A program made the translations under genes and the position numbers. Shown piece after piece: positions 42,322-51,495 of a stretch of 64,000 bases of DNA. The notes under the pieces were generated by a model. That model made no database searches. It saw only the letters and a list, made by a program, of their open reading frames with translations, and had not been told where the DNA came from. The stretch lies in contig NZ_CP043505.1 in the NCBI RefSeq assembly GCF_008365295.1, positions 2,542,001-2,606,000 on the forward strand, given 5' to 3'. Source of the stretch: Agromyces intestinalis. Its GTDB lineage: Bacteria; Actinomycetota; Actinomycetes; Actinomycetales; Microbacteriaceae. How positions within the stretch are numbered: position 1 is the stretch's first letter; every line of letters starts with the position of its first letter.

Positions 42322-44769
42322 TCAGCGCGCGAAGCGCCAGCCCGTGATCCAGGCGGGGTCTTCGCCGTGCTCGTACGCGTAGGCCCGCGCGTCGGCTCGC
42401 GCGGCGCGCCACTCGTCGGCCACCGCGGCGATGCCGGGCGCCTCGAGCAGCCCCGGCACCCGGTCGAGCACGTCGAGCGCGAGTCGGTACCGGTCGAGGT
42501 CGTTCAGATGCACCATGTCGAACGGCGTCGTCGTGGTGCCCTCCTCCTTGAACCCGCGCACGTGCAGGTTGGCGTGGTTCGTGCGCCGGTAGGTGAGCTG
42601 GTGGATGAGCGATGGGTACCCGTGGAAGGCGAACACGATCGGCCGGTTGGTCGTGAAGATGCGGTCGAACTCGGGGTGGGTGAGGCCGTGCGGATGCTCC
42701 TTCGAGTCCTGCAGCCGCATCAGGTCGACCACGTTCACGAACCGCACCCGCAGCCCGGGCACGCGTTCGCGCAGCAGTTGCGCCGCGGCCATCGCCTCGA
42801 GCGTCGGCACGTCGCCCGCGCACGCGAGCACGACGTCGGGGTCGAGGCCCGGATCGTCTTCACTTCCGGCCCAGTGCCAGATCGACAGCCCGGCCTCGCC
42901 GTGCGCCCGCGCTTCGGCGAGCGAGAGCCACTGCGGCTGGGGCTGCTTGCCGGCAACCACCACGTTCACGTGGTCGACGGTCGTGAAGCAGTGCTCCATC
43001 GTGACGAGCAGCGAGTTCGCGTCGGCCGGCAGGTAGACCCGCACGACCTCGGCCTTCTTGTTCACGACGATGTTCAGGAACCCCGGATCCTGGTGCGAAA
43101 ACCCGTTGTGGTCCTGCCGCCACACGTGGCTCGACAGCAGGTAGGTCAGCGATGAGACCGACGCGCGCCAGGGGATGTCGTCGCACGCCTGCAGCCACTT
43201 CGCGTGCTGGTTGAACATCGAATCGACGATGTGGATGAACGCCTCGTAGCTGGTGATGAGCCCGTGCCGCCCGGTGAGCAGGTATCCCTCGAGCAGTCCC
43301 TGCATGAGGTGCTCGCTGAGCGCCTCGGTGACGCGGCCCTCGCGCGCCAGGTGCACGTCGCCGGGCACGAGTTGCTCGGCCCACACGCGCGGGGTCGCGT
43401 CGAAGACGTCGTCGAGCCGGTTGGAGGCGACCTCGTCGGGTCCGAACAGGCGGAACGAGGTCGGATGCTCCGCCATCACGTCGCGCAGCCACCGGCCGAG
43501 TACGCGCGTCGACTCGCCCTCGACCCAGCGGTCGTCGGGGATCTCGACGGCGTGCGCCTCGATCGGCGGCAGGTCGAGCGGGCTGCGCAGCACGCCGCCG
43601 TTCGCGTGGGGGCTCGCGCTCATGCGCAGGTCGCCGTCGGGTCGCAGGGCGCTGAGTTCGGCGATCGGCCGGCCGTCGGCGTCGAACAGCTCGTCGGCGC
43701 GGTAGCTGCGCAGCCATTCCTCGAGCTGGGCCAGGTGCGCGGGGTTGTCGCGCACGCCGGCGAGCGGCACCTGGTGCGCCCGGAACGTGCCCTCGACCGG
43801 CACGCTGTCGACCTCCTTCGGGCCGGTCCAGCCCTTGGGAGTGCGCAGCACGATGAGCGGCCAACGCGGGTCGGATGTCTCGTCGGGGGCGATCGTGGCA
43901 TCCAGCGCATCGGGCGAGTCCGAGGCATCCGAGGCATCCGAACCCGAGACACTCGAGGCATCCGATCCGCCCGACCTGGCCGCCTGCTGGATGTCGCGGA
44001 TCGCGTCGTACGCCGCATCGAGCGCATCGGCCATGCGCTCGTGCACCCGCATCGGATCCTCGCCGTCGAAGCCGCCGGTCACGAAGATCGGCGCGTAGCC
44101 CTGCCCGAGGAAGAACGCGGCGAGCTCCTCCTCGGGGATGCGTGCGAGCAGCGTCGGATTCGCGATCTTGTACCCGTTCAGGTTGAGGATCGGCAGCACC
44201 GCGCCGTCGGTCACGGGCGAGAGGAACGCGTGCGCGCGCCAGCTCGCCGCGAGCGGGCCGGTCTCGGCCTCGCCGTCGCCGATCACGCACGCGACCACGA
44301 GGTCGGGGTTGTCGAGCGCCGCGCCGTACGCGTGCATGAGCGAGTACCCGAGCTCGCCGCCCTCGTTGATCGACCCGGGCGTCTCGGGCGCCGCGTGCGA
44401 CGGGATGCCGCCCGGGAACGAGAACTGCCGGAACAACCGCGCCATGCCCGGCGCATCGAGCGTCACCCGCGGGAACAGCTCGCTGTACGTGCCCTCGAGC
44501 CACGTGTTCGCGACCATCGCCGGCCCGCCGTGACCGGGGCCGCAGACGTAGATCGTCGGGGTGCCGCGCTCGACGAGGACGCGGTTCAGATGCGCGTACA
44601 CGAGGTTGAGCGCGGGCGAGGTGCCCCAGTGTCCGAGCAGACGCGGCTTGATGTCGTCGCGCGTGAGCAGCCGGGCGAGGCGCGCGTCGTCGAGCAGATA
44701 GATCTGCCCCACGCTCAGGTAGTTCGCCGCGCGCCACCACGCGTCCACGGTCGCAAGGTCGATGGCCAT
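42322..44769 (-). CDS. xfp: Phosphoketolase
   Basis: 815 aa, full length. It splits xylulose-5-phosphate (or fructose-6-phosphate) with phosphate to acetyl phosphate and an aldose phosphate, using thiamine diphosphate. Blocks seen: [60 protein letters not shown], the TPP motif [57 protein letters not shown] and the C-terminal [21 protein letters not shown] Ser/Asp-rich insert of about 35 residues (about 265-300), encoded by GAGGCATCC repeats, interrupts a surface loop before [11 protein letters not shown]. No acetate kinase gene adjoins. Confidence 0.96.
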   Translation of the reverse strand: MAIDLATVDAWWRAANYLSVGQIYLLDDARLARLLTRDDIKPRLLGHWGTSPALNLVYAHLNRVLVERGTPTIYVCGPGHGGPAMVANTWLEGTYSELFPRVTLDAPGMARLFRQFSFPGGIPSHAAPETPGSINEGGELGYSLMHAYGAALDNPDLVVACVIGDGEAETGPLAASWRAHAFLSPVTDGAVLPILNLNGYKIANPTLLARIPEEELAAFFLGQGYAPIFVTGGFDGEDPMRVHERMADALDAAYDAIRDIQQAARSGGSDASSVSGSDASDASDSPDALDATIAPDETSDPRWPLIVLRTPKGWTGPKEVDSVPVEGTFRAHQVPLAGVRDNPAHLAQLEEWLRSYRADELFDADGRPIAELSALRPDGDLRMSASPHANGGVLRSPLDLPPIEAHAVEIPDDRWVEGESTRVLGRWLRDVMAEHPTSFRLFGPDEVASNRLDDVFDATPRVWAEQLVPGDVHLAREGRVTEALSEHLMQGLLEGYLLTGRHGLITSYEAFIHIVDSMFNQHAKWLQACDDIPWRASVSSLTYLLSSHVWRQDHNGFSHQDPGFLNIVVNKKAEVVRVYLPADANSLLVTMEHCFTTVDHVNVVVAGKQPQPQWLSLAEARAHGEAGLSIWHWAGSEDDPGLDPDVVLACAGDVPTLEAMAAAQLLRERVPGLRVRFVNVVDLMRLQDSKEHPHGLTHPEFDRIFTTNRPIVFAFHGYPSLIHQLTYRRTNHANLHVRGFKEEGTTTTPFDMVHLNDLDRYRLALDVLDRVPGLLEAPGIAAVADEWRAARADARAYAYEHGEDPAWITGWRFAR
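43871..43968. repeat. GAGGCATCC-rich insert within the phosphoketolase gene
   Basis: Three exact GAGGCATCC copies (43922, 43931, 43956) and degenerate GCATCC copies lie here. On the minus strand they encode a Ser/Asp/Ala stretch ([18 protein letters not shown]) absent from typical phosphoketolases. Confidence 0.7.
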
Positions 44770-44865
44770 GCTTCCCCCAACGGATCGGGGCGCCTCCCCG
44801 CGGTGCCCGCCGGCACGAGCCTACGGCGCAGATGGCTGCTGGTCGAGGAACTAGGCTCGACCACG

Positions 44866-45786
44866 ATGAGCGGCATCGTCACGGGCTTCGCGGTCATCGG
44901 CCTCGCGGTCTTCGTCGGCTGGGTCGCCGCACGCACCGGCGTCGTCGGGCCCGAAGCCCGGCCGGTGCTGGCGAAGCTCAACTTCACGGTGCTCGCCCCG
45001 TTCCTGCTGTTCTCGGTGCTCTCGACCGCCGATGTACGCGAGCTGTTCTCGACCCTGCTGCCCGTGTACGTCATCGCGTCGGTCGGCATGATGGCGCTCG
45101 CCGCGGTGTTCGCGCTCGCCCTGCGGCGCAGCCTGCCCGAAGCGACCGTCGGGTCGCTGGCGGCCGGGTACGTGAACGGCAACAACATCGGCATCCCGGT
45201 CGCGCTCTACATGCTGGGGGATGCCGCGCTGTCGGCGCCGGTCGTGCTGCTGCAGCTGCTCGTGTTCATGCCCGTCGCGCTCGCCGTGCTCGGTGCGACC
45301 GTCGACGGTCGCACCTCGGTCGCGGGCATCGTGCGCGGCACCCTCGGCAACCCGATCATCATCGGCTCGATCCTCGGCGTCGGCGTCGCGGTGTCGGGGC
45401 TCCGGCTGCCCGAGTGGGTGAGCGAGCCGGTCTCGTTCGTGGGGCATGCGACGGTGCCGCTCATGCTCATCGCCTATGGGCTCTCGCTGCACGGCCAGCG
45501 CGTGCTCGCGCCCGGACGGCACCGCATCGACGTGATCGTGCTCTCGACGCTGAAGCTCGTCGCGATGCCGCTGGCAGCCTGGGCGCTCGCGCGATTCGCC
45601 TTCGGCCTCGATGACGACCAGGTGTACGCGGTGACCGTGCTGGCGTCACTGCCGACCGCGCAGAACGTGCACGTGATCGCCCAACGGTACTCGACCGGCG
45701 AATTGGTCGCCCGCGACACGATCTTCGTGACCACGCTGGGCGCGGTGCCGCTCCTCATTGTGGTCGGGGTGCTGCTCGGCACCTGA
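44866..45786 (+). CDS. AEC-family permease
   Basis: 306 aa with about ten membrane segments. NNIGIPVALYMLGDAALSAP and the late LPTAQNVHVIAQRYSTG are conserved in auxin-efflux-carrier relatives such as malonate or malate permeases. The start ATG at 44866 lies 8 nt after TAGGCT (44852-44857), fitting leaderless translation. It diverges from phosphoketolase. The organic acid carried is not known. Confidence 0.88.
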   Translation: MSGIVTGFAVIGLAVFVGWVAARTGVVGPEARPVLAKLNFTVLAPFLLFSVLSTADVRELFSTLLPVYVIASVGMMALAAVFALALRRSLPEATVGSLAAGYVNGNNIGIPVALYMLGDAALSAPVVLLQLLVFMPVALAVLGATVDGRTSVAGIVRGTLGNPIIIGSILGVGVAVSGLRLPEWVSEPVSFVGHATVPLMLIAYGLSLHGQRVLAPGRHRIDVIVLSTLKLVAMPLAAWALARFAFGLDDDQVYAVTVLASLPTAQNVHVIAQRYSTGELVARDTIFVTTLGAVPLLIVVGVLLGT

Positions 45787-45861
45787 CGAGGTCGACGAGG
45801 CTGGGGATGTCGCGGTGCCGATGTCGGCGGCGACCGGCAGGATGGCGGCACAGGAGGTCGC

Positions 45862-46617
45862 ATGCCGTTCGAACGCCACGACGGGTCGCCGCTCGACGCC
45901 CTGCGGCTCGACCAGCGCCCGCCCGACGGGTTCCGGTTCGACCTCGTCGAGGGATTCGCCTACGTCGACCCCGTGACCGGTGACCGCCTCACGGTGCCCG
46001 GTGCCGGCGAGGCATCCGGCCTTCGCGGCAGCGACCTCGCGTCGGTGCCGACTGCCCTCTGGAGCTTCATCGCGAGCTACGGCCGCCAGTCGGCGCCCGC
46101 GCTGCTGCACGATCATCGCTCGCTCGTCGCCTCCGAGCTCGCCCGCACCGACCGGCCGGCGGCGCTCGCACAGCGCCGGCGCGACGACCGGGTGTTCCGC
46201 ACCGCGCTGCGTGAGCAGCGCGTGCCGCTGCTGCGAGCCTGGCTGATGTGGGCGTGGGTGTCGGCCGACCGCGAGCGCGAGTTCAACGGATGGCTCGGGC
46301 GGCTGTTCCTGCTGCAGGGCATCCTGGGCGCGCTCGCCGTGGTCGCCGCGGTGGTGCTCGCGTGGTGGTCGCCGTGGTGGCTGCTGCTCGCGGCAGTGCC
46401 GGCCGTCGCGGCGGCGGCGTGGGGGCGGCTCGCGCCGCTGCAGCTCGTGCTCGCGTACGGCACGGGCCTGCTCGGTCCGCTCGTCATCGGCCAGGTCGTG
46501 CTGCTGCTGCCGTTCCGGCTCGTCGAGGCGCTCGTCGAGCTGGTCACGGGCGGCGACCCCGGCGGGGTGGTGCGCCCGACGGTGGCAGGCTCAGGCGAGG
46601 ATCAGGGTCTACCCTGA
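45862..46617 (+). CDS. DUF1353-domain protein with C-terminal membrane helices
   Basis: 251 aa. The N-terminal part (GFRFDLVEGFAYVDPVTGDR, LASVPTALWSFIASYGRQSA, PALLHDHRSLVASELAR) matches DUF1353, a domain also found in phage proteins, with the conserved HD. Two or three membrane helices follow (about 150-225, LLQGILGALAVVAAVVLAWW). AGGAGG lies upstream of the ATG. Function unknown. Confidence 0.8.
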   Translation: MPFERHDGSPLDALRLDQRPPDGFRFDLVEGFAYVDPVTGDRLTVPGAGEASGLRGSDLASVPTALWSFIASYGRQSAPALLHDHRSLVASELARTDRPAALAQRRRDDRVFRTALREQRVPLLRAWLMWAWVSADREREFNGWLGRLFLLQGILGALAVVAAVVLAWWSPWWLLLAAVPAVAAAAWGRLAPLQLVLAYGTGLLGPLVIGQVVLLLPFRLVEALVELVTGGDPGGVVRPTVAGSGEDQGLP

Positions 46618-46864
46618 TGCCCGTGCCCCCCGGCCGGGCCTACCGTGAAATCGATCGCGGTCGCCGAGCTTCAGGGGGAACCGTTCGGGGCCGCGATCCG
46701 TGAGCCGGCCCCGCCCGAACCTGGGGGATCGAGCGGAGGCCGGCTCCCCTTGTGCGCCCGGAATCAGGGCGACCACCGATGCCGCACATCGGCGTGCCAG
46801 ACCCGCGCTACCCGCCCGCCTCCGCTACCGCTACCGCTACCGCCCGATCGAACTGGAGCCCGAG

Positions 46865-47284
46865 ATGCCCGCTGCGACCATCGACCCGCGACTCACGCGC
46901 GCCGTGAGCTGGACGGACTTTCAGAAGGCCGTGCGCTTCGGCGGTGAACCCGACACGGTGGTCGCGGTGGCCGAGATCACCGCCAAACGCGCCCAGCACC
47001 GAGAGCTCGGCGCCCCGCTCACCCCGCACGCCCGACTCGATGGCGTCGGCTACCTGCGCGAGTACGATCGCGGCTTGGTGTTCTGGACCCGCGCCCACGG
47101 CGCGGTGTCGCTGCACGGCATGGTGCGCGACGTGTGGGAGCTGCTCGGCCGTGAGCGGTCGAGCCTCGGCGTGCCGATCGCCGACCCCGAGTACGACGTC
47201 GAGTCCGACGAGTGGGTCGGTCGGTTCGAGCGCGGGCTGGTGCGGTGGTCGCCGGCGATCGGGCCGCAGGTCGAGCTCGCCTGA
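46865..47284 (+). CDS. LGFP-repeat protein
   Basis: 139 aa. Two LGFP-like repeats are visible: ELGAPLTPHARLDGVGYLRE with YDRGLVFWTRAHGAVSLHGM, and SSLGVPIADPEYDVESDEWV with GRFERGLVRWSPAIG. In mycolic-acid bacteria such repeats occur in wall-associated proteins; here no signal peptide is present. The ATG at 46865 has GGAG 6 nt upstream. The open frame extends upstream through a (CCGCTA) microsatellite (46822-46844), judged noncoding. The gap 46618-46864 holds nothing else. Confidence 0.75.
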   Translation: MPAATIDPRLTRAVSWTDFQKAVRFGGEPDTVVAVAEITAKRAQHRELGAPLTPHARLDGVGYLREYDRGLVFWTRAHGAVSLHGMVRDVWELLGRERSSLGVPIADPEYDVESDEWVGRFERGLVRWSPAIGPQVELA

Positions 47285-47409
47285 GCGGCGTCGGCCCGTG
47301 CCGACGGGCGTACCGAGCACCTCGGCGAGGCGAGGGGCGGCCATCGTCGCCGTACTCGCGCAGGCCGCGATCGACCGGGCAGCCGCCCGGTATGCGGCAG
47401 ACTGACTCG

Positions 47410-50085
47410 ATGGCCTCCCCGTTGCTCGACCTCGCGCCGAACCCGTACGACGCCGACGCGATGTACGACGCGTTCGTCGAGTGGGCCGAGGGGCGCGGCT
47501 TCGCGCTCTACCCCGCGCAGGACGAAGCGGTGATCGAGATCGTGTCGGGGTCGAACGTCATCCTGTCCACGCCCACGGGCACCGGCAAGTCGCTCGTCGC
47601 GGTCGCCGCCCACGCGGCCGCGGTCGCCGCCGGCGGGCGCACGTTCTACACCGCCCCGATCAAGGCACTGGTCAGCGAGAAGTTCTTCCAGCTCGTCGAG
47701 ATCTTCGGCGCGTCGCGGGTTGGCATGGTCACGGGCGACACGTCGGTCAACGCGGATGCCCCGATCATCTGCTGCACCGCAGAGATCCTCGCGAACCTCG
47801 CCCTCCGGCAGGGGCCCGATGCCGCGGTCGACCAGGTCGTGATGGATGAGTTCCACTACTACGGCGACCCCGAGCGCGGCTGGGCGTGGCAGGTGCCGCT
47901 CATCACGCTGCCGCACGTGCAGTTCGTGCTCATGTCGGCGACCCTCGGCGACGTCACCGCGATCGCCGACGACCTGACCCGCCGCACGGGCCGGCAGACG
48001 GCGCAGGTGACGGGCGTCGAACGGCCCGTGCCGCTGCACTTCTCGTATGCGAAGACGCCCGTGCAAGAGACCGTCGAAGAGCTGCTCGAGACCCGCGAGG
48101 CGCCCATCTACATCGTGCACTTCTCGCAGGCCGCCGCCATGGAGCGAGCGCAGGCGCTCGCGTCGATCCGGGTCGCCACGCGCGAGCAGCGCGACGAGAT
48201 CGCCGACGCGATCGGCGGGTTCCGGTTCACCACCGGGTTCGGCCAGACCCTGTCGCGGCTCGTGCGCGCGGGCATCGGTGTGCACCACGCAGGGATGCTT
48301 CCTCGCTACCGCCGACTCGTCGAGACCCTCGCGCAGCGCGGACTGCTCCGGGTCATCTGCGGCACGGACACGCTCGGCGTCGGCATCAACGTGCCGATCC
48401 GCACGGTGCTCGTCACCGCGCTGTCGAAGTACGACGGGCAGCGGATGCGTCAGCTCAGCGCCCGCGAGTTCCACCAGATCGCCGGGCGGGCCGGCCGCGC
48501 CGGCTACGACACCGCCGGCAACGTGGTGGTGCTCGCACCCGACCACGAGATCGAGAACGAGCAGGCGCTGCGCAAGGCCGGCGACGACCCGAAGAAGCTC
48601 AAGAAGGTCGTGCGCAAGAAGGCGCCGGCCGGGTTCGTGTCGTGGGGCGAGGGCTCGTTCGAGCGGCTCGTCGCCGCCCCGCCCGAGCCGCTCGTGCCGC
48701 AGTTGAAGCTCACCGCCGCCATGCTCATCAACGTCATCGGCCGGGGTGGCGACGTCGTCGGAGACATCCGCTCGCTCGTCTTCGACAACCACGAGCCGCG
48801 CGCTCGGAAGTACGCGCTCGCCCGCCGCGCGCTCGAGATCCTCCGCACCCTGCGCGACGCGAGCGTCGTGACCCTGCGCCCCACCCCCACCTCACCCCCA
48901 TCCACCCCCACCACCCCGGCGATCGCCGCCCCGCCGAGTGTTTCCGCTCCCGCCGATGGTTTCCGTTCGAGCGGAAACCCTGCGCACGAACGGAAACACT
49001 CGACGGGTGAGGCGGCGGGCGGGGGGCTCGGCGTCGAGATCGCGCTCACCGTCGACCTGCAGCCGAACTTCGCCCTCAACCAGCCGCTCTCACCGTTCGC
49101 GCTCGCGGCGATCGAACTGCTCGAACCCCCGACGCCCGGATCCACCACCGCGAGCGAGCAGGGCACCGGGCACTACGCCCTCGATGTCGTCTCGATCATC
49201 GAGTCGACGCTCGACGACCCGCGCCAGATCCTCGGCCAGCAGGAGTACAAGGCCCGCGGCGAGGCGGTCGCGGCGATGAAGCAGGACGGCATCGAGTACG
49301 ACGAGCGGATGGCGCTGCTCGAGGACGTGACCTACCCGAAGCCGCTCGCCGAGCTGCTCGCGCACGCGTTCGAGACGTTCGCGTCGAGCCAGCCGTGGGT
49401 GCGCGACTTCGAGCTCAGCCCGAAGTCGGTGGTGCGCGATCTGTTCGAACGCAGCATGTCGTTCGGGGAGTACGTCTCGTTCTACCAACTGCAGCGCAGC
49501 GAGGGGCTCGTGCTGCGGTACCTCTCCGATGCGTTCCGGGCGATCCGGCAGACGGTGCCCGACGAGGCGAAGGACGAAGAGCTGCGCGACCTCATCGAGT
49601 GGCTCGGCGAGCTCGTGCGCCAGGTGGACTCGAGCCTCGTCGACGAGTGGGCCGAGCTCGTCGACCCGAACGCGCACCTGCCCGAAGACGAGGCGCCCGT
49701 CGTGCCGCCGGCCCCGCCGTCGGTCGTCACGAACCGGCGCGCCTTCACGGTGCTGGTGCGCAACGAGCTGTTCCGCCGGGTGCAGCTCGCGGCGCTCGAG
49801 CGCGACGACGAGCTCGCCGAACTCGACCCCGAAGTCGACTGGCCGGGCGCCCTCGACCGCTACTACGACGAGCATGACGCGATCGGCGTGGGGCCCGCGG
49901 CGCGTTCGCCGCGCATGATCACCATCGACGAGACGGATGCCTCGAGTGGCATCTGGCGGGTCGAGCAGACGATCGACGACCCCGACGGCAACCACGACTG
50001 GCGCATCCGTGCCGAGGTCGACCTCGACGCGTCGGCCGAGCAGGGTGCGGCGGTCGTCCGGGTCACCGAGGTCACCCGCCTCTGA
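47410..50085 (+). CDS. Ski2/Mtr4-like DEAD/DEAH-box RNA helicase with palindromic insert
   Basis: 891 aa. Helicase motifs in order: Walker A STPTGTGKSLVA (motif I), APIKALVSEKF (Ia), the DExH-type MDEFHYYGDP (motif II), LMSATLGD (III), then GTDTLGVGINVPIRTVLVT and HQIAGRAGRAGYD (V-VI). The C-terminal half matches the actinobacterial DUF3516-type extension (WVRDFELSPKSVVRDLFERS). It probably unwinds structured RNA. Residues about 490-540 are a low-complexity Pro/Thr stretch followed by a peptide encoded by a palindrome (48935-49002). The start has no clear ribosome site; CAGACT 6 nt before the ATG may be a leaderless -10. Confidence 0.92.
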   Translation: MASPLLDLAPNPYDADAMYDAFVEWAEGRGFALYPAQDEAVIEIVSGSNVILSTPTGTGKSLVAVAAHAAAVAAGGRTFYTAPIKALVSEKFFQLVEIFGASRVGMVTGDTSVNADAPIICCTAEILANLALRQGPDAAVDQVVMDEFHYYGDPERGWAWQVPLITLPHVQFVLMSATLGDVTAIADDLTRRTGRQTAQVTGVERPVPLHFSYAKTPVQETVEELLETREAPIYIVHFSQAAAMERAQALASIRVATREQRDEIADAIGGFRFTTGFGQTLSRLVRAGIGVHHAGMLPRYRRLVETLAQRGLLRVICGTDTLGVGINVPIRTVLVTALSKYDGQRMRQLSAREFHQIAGRAGRAGYDTAGNVVVLAPDHEIENEQALRKAGDDPKKLKKVVRKKAPAGFVSWGEGSFERLVAAPPEPLVPQLKLTAAMLINVIGRGGDVVGDIRSLVFDNHEPRARKYALARRALEILRTLRDASVVTLRPTPTSPPSTPTTPAIAAPPSVSAPADGFRSSGNPAHERKHSTGEAAGGGLGVEIALTVDLQPNFALNQPLSPFALAAIELLEPPTPGSTTASEQGTGHYALDVVSIIESTLDDPRQILGQQEYKARGEAVAAMKQDGIEYDERMALLEDVTYPKPLAELLAHAFETFASSQPWVRDFELSPKSVVRDLFERSMSFGEYVSFYQLQRSEGLVLRYLSDAFRAIRQTVPDEAKDEELRDLIEWLGELVRQVDSSLVDEWAELVDPNAHLPEDEAPVVPPAPPSVVTNRRAFTVLVRNELFRRVQLAALERDDELAELDPEVDWPGALDRYYDEHDAIGVGPAARSPRMITIDETDASSGIWRVEQTIDDPDGNHDWRIRAEVDLDASAEQGAAVVRVTEVTRL
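48935..49002. repeat. In-frame palindromic element, GTTTCCG family
   Basis: Outer arms CGAGTGTTTCCG (48935-48946) and CGGAAACACTCG (48991-49002) enclose inner arms GGTTTCCG (48958-48965) and CGGAAACC (48972-48979). It encodes SVSAPADGFRSSGNPAHERK within the helicase. The CGAGTGTTTCCG module is shared with 19381-19446. Confidence 0.83.
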
Positions 50086-50103
50086 GTCCAGCCCTCATCC
50101 CCA

Positions 50104-50157
50104 CACCCCAACTCCCCTCACCACCCCAGTTCCCCGCACCACCCCAACTCCCCTCCC
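50104..50157 (+). repeat. Three 18-nt tandem repeats after the helicase gene
   Basis: CACCCCAACTCCCCTCAC, CACCCCAGTTCCCCGCAC and CACCCCAACTCCCCTCCC occupy 50104-50157. They lie in the 3' untranslated region just before the large hairpin. Confidence 0.8.
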
Positions 50158-50160
50158 GTT

Positions 50161-50228
50161 GGGAACACTTTCGAGGATTGGGAACACGTTCTGACAGGAA
50201 TCTCCTCCCAATCCTCGAAAGTGTTCCC
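50161..50228. terminator. 23-bp perfect hairpin between convergent genes
   Basis: 50161-50183 (GGGAACACTTTCGAGG...) pairs perfectly with 50206-50228 around a 22-nt loop that contains another GGGAACACG-like start. It separates the helicase from the DMT transporter. Confidence 0.85.
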
Positions 50229-50263
50229 CGACAGGAGTGCGGGGTGCGGGGCGCAGCGGTGGC

Positions 50264-51277
50264 TCACCCCACCGCGAGCATTGCCGCCGCGGCCAGTGCG
50301 AGCACCAGCCCCACCCACTGCACGGGCGCGATGCGCTCCTTCAGCACGATCGCAGCGAGCAGGATGGTGCCGGCGGGGTAGAGCGCGCCGAGCACGGCCG
50401 CCACCGAGAGGTCGCCGGCCCGCAGCGCGAGCAGCAGCAGTGCGTTCGCGGCGGCATCCGCCAGCCCGGCGCCGAGCGCGAGCCGCACGCCGCGCTTCCG
50501 TGACGCAGCGGCGGCCGCGGCACCGGCACCGGCGCCAGCACCGGCACCGGTGTCCGCGGCACTGGCACTGGCAGTGGCGGCCGCGGCACCGGCATCCGCG
50601 GCACCGGCACCCGCGGCACCGGCACCCGCGGCACCGGCATCCCCCGCGAACTCGGCGGCCGCCGCCGCACGCCGCCGCAGCACGACCAGCGCGACCGCTC
50701 CCGCCGCCGCGAACCCGAGCACCGCGGTCACGCTGCGCGTGGCGACGAGCGGCGCGAGCCCCGAGGCATCCGAGGTCTGCGCGATGAGGATGTAGTAGGT
50801 GCCGATCCCCGCGCCCGAGCCGATCGCCATGAGGATGCCGCGCGCGATCGGCCGCACCGCGCCGCGCTCGGGCACGAAGCCGACCAGCACGACGGCGACG
50901 AGTGCCAGCCCGATCGCCCACGCGCCGAGGGGGCCGAAGCGCTCGCCGCCGACGGCGACGCCCCACACCATGGGCGTGATGGCCGAAACGACCGCGGTGA
51001 GCGGCGAGAGGATGCTCATCGGCCCGATCGCGAGGCACGCGTAGAGCAGCCCGATCGCGATGGTGCCCGCAACGCCCGCGAGTGCGCCCCACGCGAGGTC
51101 GGTCGCGCGCCAGGAGGCGCCGAGGGCGGGCAGCACGAGCAGCAGGGCGATCAGGCCGGATGCCGCGCCGAGTGCGACGGCGAGCACCGAGCTGATCCGC
51201 TTCGCGGCGAGCCCTCCGACGAAGTCTGCGGCACCGTAGACGAAGGCGCCGCTGAGTGCGAGGACCGCTGTGAGCAT
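50264..51277 (-). CDS. EamA/DMT-family transporter with Ala/Gly minisatellite loop
   Basis: 337 aa with ten hydrophobic segments in two EamA repeats (about 1-135 and 145-337; e.g. VYGAADFVGGLAAKRIS and YPAGTILLAAIVLKERIAPV). The family exports amino acids or metabolites. Between helices 6 and 7 (about 210-258) lies an Ala/Gly-rich cytoplasmic loop encoded by 15-nt tandem repeats. TAGGCT (51290-51285) is 7 nt before the ATG, so it is probably leaderless. Confidence 0.88.
   Translation of the reverse strand: MLTAVLALSGAFVYGAADFVGGLAAKRISSVLAVALGAASGLIALLLVLPALGASWRATDLAWGALAGVAGTIAIGLLYACLAIGPMSILSPLTAVVSAITPMVWGVAVGGERFGPLGAWAIGLALVAVVLVGFVPERGAVRPIARGILMAIGSGAGIGTYYILIAQTSDASGLAPLVATRSVTAVLGFAAAGAVALVVLRRRAAAAAEFAGDAGAAGAGAAGAGAADAGAAAATASASAADTGAGAGAGAGAAAAAASRKRGVRLALGAGLADAAANALLLLALRAGDLSVAAVLGALYPAGTILLAAIVLKERIAPVQWVGLVLALAAAAMLAVG
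50581..50640. repeat. 15-nt coding minisatellite, 4 copies
   Basis: CCGCGGCACCGGCAT/C repeats at 50581-50595, 50596-50610, 50611-50625 and 50626-50640. More degenerate units extend to about 50518. It encodes the Ala/Gly loop of the DMT transporter. Confidence 0.85.
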
Positions 51278-51495
51278 GGGGAGAAGCCTAGGGCGAGCGC
51301 GGGTTGCCGCACCGAAGGGCGCCGCTCTGCTCAGATGAGCATTTTTCGCGTCGATCTACTTAAGCGCAGGTGACGAGCCCATCGCGCCCCTTCCGGGCGA
51401 GGGGTCGGCGTCCGTAGCATGCGGTGTGTTCCCCGCATGCGGTGCATGTGCCCCGCCGCCGACGTGCGTCCGCGGGGTCTCAGGGGAGGAGAGAC

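Noticed and set aside
46700..46864. N-terminal extension of the LGFP protein
   Set aside because: The extension passes through a CCGCTA microsatellite and lacks a ribosome site; the ATG at 46865 has GGAG 6 nt upstream.
50104..50157. CRISPR-like array or clustered binding sites
   Set aside because: 18-nt contiguous units without spacers; better described as a simple tandem repeat.
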